Below, piece after piece: positions 60,107-64,000 of a stretch of DNA of 64,000 nucleotides. The number at the start of each line of letters is the position of its first letter. The first letter of the stretch is position 1. A program made the position numbers and the translations under genes. Under the pieces are notes generated by a model. It was given only the letters and a program-made list of their open reading frames with translations, searched no databases and was not told the origin of the DNA. Source of the stretch: Rhodospirillales bacterium (GTDB lineage: Bacteria > Pseudomonadota > Alphaproteobacteria > Rhodospirillales > SHVQ01); assembly GCA_009694195.1 (NCBI GenBank), contig SHVQ01000008.1, positions 1-64,000 of the forward strand. Reading direction: 5' to 3'.

Positions 60107-61372
60107 TCAGGCAGTCGCCGGACGCAGGCGTCCGGCGCGGGTCATCTGGACGAGCATCGCGATGATCGTGAGGTTGGTGATGTTGAACGCGATCCCGATG
60201 GCAAATGCATATGTGTAGCCCCCCGTGAGGTCGAAGGCGTAGCCGCCGACCCAGCCGCCGAGCGCCATGCCGAGGCCGGCGAACAGGTCGATCTGCGCGT
60301 AGCGGCGGCCGACCTCGTGGACCGGCATGTATTCGCGGGCGATGGCGATGTTGCTGGGTCCGATGCCGCCCCACCCGAGCCCGAACAGAACGGCGACGAC
60401 GTAGAAGGTCCAGAGACTATCGATCGCCATGAACAGGCAAAGACCGATCACCTGCGCGGCCGAAAACATGAGCAGCGTCGGCAGCCCGCCGAACCGCTCG
60501 ACGACGGGCCCGAAGACGAGCAGGCGCGTGACCAGGCTCGCGGCCAGCATCAGCGAGAGGACTTCGGCGGCCCTGACGGCCGGATACCCGATGTCCGTCG
60601 CGTAGGCCACCACATGAGCGTGCGGGATCGCCATGGCGACGCAACACCCGATGACCCCGAGGGAGAGCGCGACCTGCAGGACCGGCGTCGAGAGGACGGG
60701 CCCGGTCGCGGCCTCGACCTGGCGGCGGGGGGTTTCGCCTGAGCGGACGTACGTTTCCCCGCGACCCGCCTCAGCCGCGGGCGTCCTCCGCATGAGGATG
60801 AAGCTCAGCGGCACCATGGTCGCAAGCGCGAAGACGCCGTACCAGAAGAACGTCTCCCGCCACCCGATGGTGTCGTTGAGGTAGCGGAAGATCGGCGGCA
60901 AAATGATTCCGCCCAGGCTCTGGCCGCTTGAAACGATGCCGATGGCAAGACCGCGGCGGCGGTCGAACCAATGCGTCACGTTGGCGCTGAGCGGCGCATA
61001 GAGGCTGGCGACCCCGAGCAAGCCCATCATCACGCCGAACGCGACATAAAACTCCCATTGGCTCGTGGCCGTGCTGGCGAAGATCGCGCCGGAGCCGATC
61101 ATCACCGCACCGATCAAGGACGGCCCGAACATCCGGCGCGAACGGTCCATCCAGGCGCCCATCGCGATCGCGCCGAACCCGCCGCCGATGAAACTGAGCG
61201 CATAGGCCGTCGAGGGAACTGTCCGCGGCCAGTCGAAGTCCTGGGAAATGCTCTTCAGCATCACGACGAGAGCGAACTGACCGCCGAGCCCGATCAAGAG
61301 AAGCGCGACCGAAGCGAAGAGCACGGCAAACCGGTAGTTGCGGTCGATGCTGTCGCGGACGGATCGCAACAC
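60107..61372 (-). CDS. MFS transporter, oxalate/formate antiporter-like
   Basis: 421 residues, GTG start, 12 predicted helices. MFS signatures include GGFGAIAMGAWMDRSRRMFG (loop 2-3), WFDRRRGLAIGIVSSGQSLG with IILPPIF, and GLGWGGIGPSNIAIAREYMP. This subgroup (also called monocarboxylate/OFA-like) carries small organic acids. It is unrelated in sequence to the four-copy array at 8.9-13.8 kb. It forms a two-gene unit with the M20 peptidase. Confidence 0.88.
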   Translation of the reverse strand: MLRSVRDSIDRNYRFAVLFASVALLLIGLGGQFALVVMLKSISQDFDWPRTVPSTAYALSFIGGGFGAIAMGAWMDRSRRMFGPSLIGAVMIGSGAIFASTATSQWEFYVAFGVMMGLLGVASLYAPLSANVTHWFDRRRGLAIGIVSSGQSLGGIILPPIFRYLNDTIGWRETFFWYGVFALATMVPLSFILMRRTPAAEAGRGETYVRSGETPRRQVEAATGPVLSTPVLQVALSLGVIGCCVAMAIPHAHVVAYATDIGYPAVRAAEVLSLMLAASLVTRLLVFGPVVERFGGLPTLLMFSAAQVIGLCLFMAIDSLWTFYVVAVLFGLGWGGIGPSNIAIAREYMPVHEVGRRYAQIDLFAGLGMALGGWVGGYAFDLTGGYTYAFAIGIAFNITNLTIIAMLVQMTRAGRLRPATA

Positions 61373-61437
61373 TGAAGGCCTCCCGGGTCGATCCTGCGAG
61401 AGTACCCTCGAACGCTTCGCGCCGTCAGCTTATTGAA

Positions 61438-61535
61438 TCACCCCCTCACCCAGCTTCGGGTAGAGCGCGGCTGACGCCGCGCCAACCCTACACAACCCTC
61501 TCCCCCGTATAGGGGGAGAGGGAAGGGTGAGGGGG
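61438..61535. repeat. Composite intergenic repeat, copy B, inverted relative to copy A
   Basis: 98 bp whose reverse complement follows copy A: CCCCTCACCCTTCCCTCTCC, a GTATA-type loop, GGGGGAGAGGGTTG, then GGGTTGGCGCGGCGTCAGCC, GCTGGGTGAGGGGGTGA. The A-specific 70-bp segment is missing. Copies A and B therefore flank the M20-MFS pair as mirror images. It fills most of the 169-bp gap before the RND gene. Confidence 0.85.
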
Positions 61536-61541
61536 CGTACA

Positions 61542-64000
61542 CTATTCCGCCGGTTGCGGATGCTTCTGCGCGGCCCCGGCGGGAAGCGGCTTCGGCTTGC
61601 GGCCGCGGATGACCGTGTAGACGCTCGGAATGACGAAGAGCGTAAAGAAGGTTCCGACCAGCAGGCCGCCGACGATCACCCAGCCGATCTGCTTCCGGCT
61701 CTCCGCTCCGGCGCCCGTCGAGAGCGCCAGCGGGATGGCGCCGAGGACCATCGCGCCCGTGGTCATCAGGATCGGGCGAAGCCGGAGGACGGTCGCCTCG
61801 ATGACGGCCTCGACCGGCGACTTCCCGGCCTCCCGCATCTGGTTCGAGAACTCGACGATGAGAATGCCGTGCTTGGTGATCAGGCCGATGAGCGTGACGA
61901 GGCCGACCTTGCTGTAGACATTGAGCGTGCCGCCCGTGAGATGGAGCAGCAGAAGCGCTCCCGCCATCGAGAGCGGCACCGTCAGCATGATGATGAAGGG
62001 GTCGATGAAGCTTTCGAACTGGGCGGCGAGCACCAGGTAGATGAACGCGAGCGCGAGCAGGAACATGACGAAGATGTCGGCGCTCGACGTCTTGAACTCC
62101 CGGGAGGGGCCCGCGTAGTCCGTGCGCGCCCACGCCGGCAGCACCTCCTTGGCGGCGGCCTCGACGGCCTGAAGGGCGTCGCCGAGGGCGTAGCCCGGCG
62201 CCACGTTGGCCGTGAGGGTGACGGAGCGAAGCTGGTTGAAGTGATTGAGCTCCCGCGGCGCCACGGTCTCCGTCACCCGGATCAGGTTGGCGAGCGGAAT
62301 CATTTCGCCCCCTGGGGCGCGCACATAGATCTTGTGAAGGTCGTCGGGGTTGCGCCGGTCGACGTCGCCGATCTGGACCACCACGTCGTATTGCTTGCCC
62401 TCGCGCTTGAAGCGGGTGACCTCGCGGCCGCCCAACATCGTCTCAAGCGCCCGGCCGAGGGTCTCGACCTCGAGCCCGAGCGTCGCCATCTTGTCGCGGT
62501 CGACGGCCACCTTGAGCTGCGGCGTATTCAGCTTGAGGTCGGTTTCGATGTTGAGGAGCGTCGGGTTCCCGTCGAGCTTGGCGATCAGCCGATCAGCCAT
62601 CTGCTGAAGCTCGAGATAGGGGTGCGACGTGAGCACCACGAACTGCAGCGGCTTGTCGCGGACGCTCTGGCCGAGCGGCGGCGGGTTGACGGGGAAGGCC
62701 AGGATGCCCGGGATCTTGAACATCTCCGGCGCGATCGAAGCGGCGATCTCCTGCTGCGTCCGCGTGCGCTCGCCCCACGGCTTGACGCGGACGAAGGAAA
62801 TCCCCTGCGCCACGGTCGGGAACCCGGAGACGACGAAGTATTTGTTCACCTCCGGCACGGCGGCGAAGATCTTTTCCAGTTCGCGCGCGTAGCTGTCCGT
62901 ATAGGTGATCGTCGAGCCTTCCGGCGCGATGAAGATGCCGACGATGACGCCCTGGTCCTCGAAGGGCGCGAGCTCCGACTTCAAGAGCTTGAAGAAATAG
63001 ACGCTGCTGCCGGCGACCGCGAGGCCGAGGAGGATGACGAGGACGCGCGCCCGCAACGCGCGGGTGAGCACGAACCGGTAGCCCTGGGTCAACCGGTCGA
63101 GACCCCAGCCGACGGCGCGGGAGAGCGGGTTCGGGCGCGCGTGATGGCGGAGCATCTTCGAGCACATCATCGGCGAGAGGGAGAGCGCGACGAATCCGGA
63201 GACCAGCACCGCACCGGCGAGCGTCCAGGCGAATTCGGCGAACAGCCGCCCGGTGCCGCCGGTCATGAACCCGATCGGCGCATAGACGGCAGCCAGCGTC
63301 AGCGTCATCGCGACCACCGCGAAGCCGATCTCGCGGCTACCGCGCTTGGCGGCCTCCATCGGCGGCATCCCGGCCTCCACGTGCCGGTGAATGTTCTCCA
63401 GCATCACGATCGCGTCGTCGACGACGAGCCCGATCGCGAGCACGAGAGCCAGGAGCGTCAGCGTGTTGATCGTGAACCCGCAGACGTACATCAGCGCGAA
63501 CGCGCCGATCAGGGAGACCGGGATGGTGACGAGCGGGATCATCGTCGCCCGCACCGAGCGCAGGAAGATGAAGATGATCAGCACGACCAGCCCGGTCGCC
63601 TCGAAGATCGTGCGGTTCACGTTCTTGATCGATTCCTCGATGAAGACGGACTTGTCGTAAGCGACCTCGGAATTCATTCCCTGCGGCAGGCCCTCGATGA
63701 TGCGCGGCAGCTCCTCGCGGATGGCGCGCGAGACCTCGAGCGGGTTCGCCGTCGCCTGCTTGACGATGCCGAGCGCGATCGCGTTGCGCCCCCGGTAGCG
63801 GGCGATCCGGCGCTCGTCGCGGGCGGCGAGCTCGGCGTGACCGACGTCCGAGAGCCGCACCAGGTAGCCTTTGTCATCCTTGAGGATGAGGCGGTTGAAA
63901 TCCTCGGGCGTGCGCATATCGGTTTCCGAGAGCACCGTGAACTCGCGGCGCGCACTTTCGATGCGCCCCGACGGCACCTCGACGTTCTGGCGCCGCAACG
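61542..64000 (-). CDS. RND multidrug efflux permease (HAE1/AcrB family), N-terminal part outside the window
   Basis: At least 818 residues; the reading frame is still open at the window end, so roughly the first 200 residues are missing. Membrane helices and porter domains of AcrB-type pumps are clear: VAYDKSVFIEESIKNVNRTI, the proton-relay helix LVLAIGLVVDDAIVMLENIH with paired aspartates, GGTGRLFAEFAWTLAGAVLV, and in the second half YLVLAAQFESFIDPFIIMLT and GLVTLIGLITKHGILIVEFS. It ends with a short Pro/Lys-rich tail. The adaptor protein would be upstream, beyond 64000. Drug or substrate unknown. Confidence 0.95.
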   Translation of the reverse strand, partial: LRRQNVEVPSGRIESARREFTVLSETDMRTPEDFNRLILKDDKGYLVRLSDVGHAELAARDERRIARYRGRNAIALGIVKQATANPLEVSRAIREELPRIIEGLPQGMNSEVAYDKSVFIEESIKNVNRTIFEATGLVVLIIFIFLRSVRATMIPLVTIPVSLIGAFALMYVCGFTINTLTLLALVLAIGLVVDDAIVMLENIHRHVEAGMPPMEAAKRGSREIGFAVVAMTLTLAAVYAPIGFMTGGTGRLFAEFAWTLAGAVLVSGFVALSLSPMMCSKMLRHHARPNPLSRAVGWGLDRLTQGYRFVLTRALRARVLVILLGLAVAGSSVYFFKLLKSELAPFEDQGVIVGIFIAPEGSTITYTDSYARELEKIFAAVPEVNKYFVVSGFPTVAQGISFVRVKPWGERTRTQQEIAASIAPEMFKIPGILAFPVNPPPLGQSVRDKPLQFVVLTSHPYLELQQMADRLIAKLDGNPTLLNIETDLKLNTPQLKVAVDRDKMATLGLEVETLGRALETMLGGREVTRFKREGKQYDVVVQIGDVDRRNPDDLHKIYVRAPGGEMIPLANLIRVTETVAPRELNHFNQLRSVTLTANVAPGYALGDALQAVEAAAKEVLPAWARTDYAGPSREFKTSSADIFVMFLLALAFIYLVLAAQFESFIDPFIIMLTVPLSMAGALLLLHLTGGTLNVYSKVGLVTLIGLITKHGILIVEFSNQMREAGKSPVEAVIEATVLRLRPILMTTGAMVLGAIPLALSTGAGAESRKQIGWVIVGGLLVGTFFTLFVIPSVYTVIRGRKPKPLPAGAAQKHPQPAE

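Overview
The window looks like a chromosomal segment of a high-GC alphaproteobacterium. Third-position G/C is very high throughout, and the gene content is typical of metabolically versatile Rhodospirillales or Hyphomicrobiales: soxBDAG, MocR-linked aminotransferases, xsc, TAXI-type TRAP and TctC-type receptors, glxBCD with a type III glutamine synthetase, and CaiB/acyl-CoA genes. No rRNA, prophage, plasmid backbone, CRISPR array or intact transposase was seen. Assignment below class level is not supported by what I can see.

Layout. 1-3.1 kb: tRNA-Val(GAC) with a recognisable promoter, N-formylglutamate amidohydrolase, a GNAT acetyltransferase and a lytic transglycosylase. 3.1-8.6 kb: an acyl-CoA set (CaiB CoA-transferase, HTD2-type hydratase, acyl-CoA dehydrogenase), a FAH-family enzyme and a GT2 glycosyltransferase. 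8.9-13.8 kb: four consecutive paralogous MFS transporters. 13.9-16.8 kb: a TAXI-TRAP uptake system. 16.9-23.3 kb: an operon of omega-amino-acid aminotransferase, mmsA, a lone amino-acid ABC ATPase and a DAO oxidoreductase, divergent from a MocR/TauR-like regulator. 23.3-29.9 kb: TPR protein, alanine dehydrogenase, sulfoacetaldehyde acetyltransferase (Xsc), GST, phosphate acetyltransferase and citrate synthase. 30.0-35.1 kb: soxBDAG. 35.1-37.0 kb: an orphan HigA-like antitoxin and manC. 37.1-47.4 kb: a long minus-strand run made of a TctC receptor, an acylating aldehyde dehydrogenase, a two-subunit CoA ligase, a ceramidase-like membrane protein, SDH/FRD-like subunits and a two-subunit class I fumarase; it is interrupted by a decayed BrnT toxin with its antitoxin. 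47.5-53.0 kb: azlCD, a methyltransferase, a rearranged PNPO/DUF488 region, DUF4864, RidA and EamA. 53.0-58.6 kb: an XRE-cupin regulator and an mgsABC/glxBCD-gmaS operon interrupted by a DUF559 nuclease gene set between inverted hairpin repeats. 58.6-64.0 kb: an M20 peptidase and MFS transporter pair flanked by mirrored repeats, then an RND efflux permease that runs off the window end.

How it works together. The window is dominated by uptake and breakdown of small nitrogen- and sulfur-containing organics. Xsc, Pta and citrate synthase would carry sulfoacetaldehyde through acetyl phosphate and acetyl-CoA into the TCA cycle, while alanine dehydrogenase regenerates pyruvate for the aminotransferase. 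MmsA with the aminotransferase is also a complete beta-alanine route. The mgs-gmaS operon is the gamma-glutamylmethylamide/N-methylglutamate part of methylamine metabolism, and the soxBDAG-type enzyme (sarcosine or N-methylglutamate oxidising) 19 kb away could complete it. The acylating dehydrogenase and CoA ligase could feed sulfoacetate to Xsc; this is inference.

The most unusual features are the DUF559 gene bracketed by 28-bp inverted hairpins inside the mgs operon, the four-fold MFS tandem array, the fumarase/SDH-like operon whose flavoprotein lacks the covalent-FAD histidine, the BrnT relic with a promoter buried in a perfect palindrome, and the duplicated PNPO-methyltransferase junction around a DUF488 gene.
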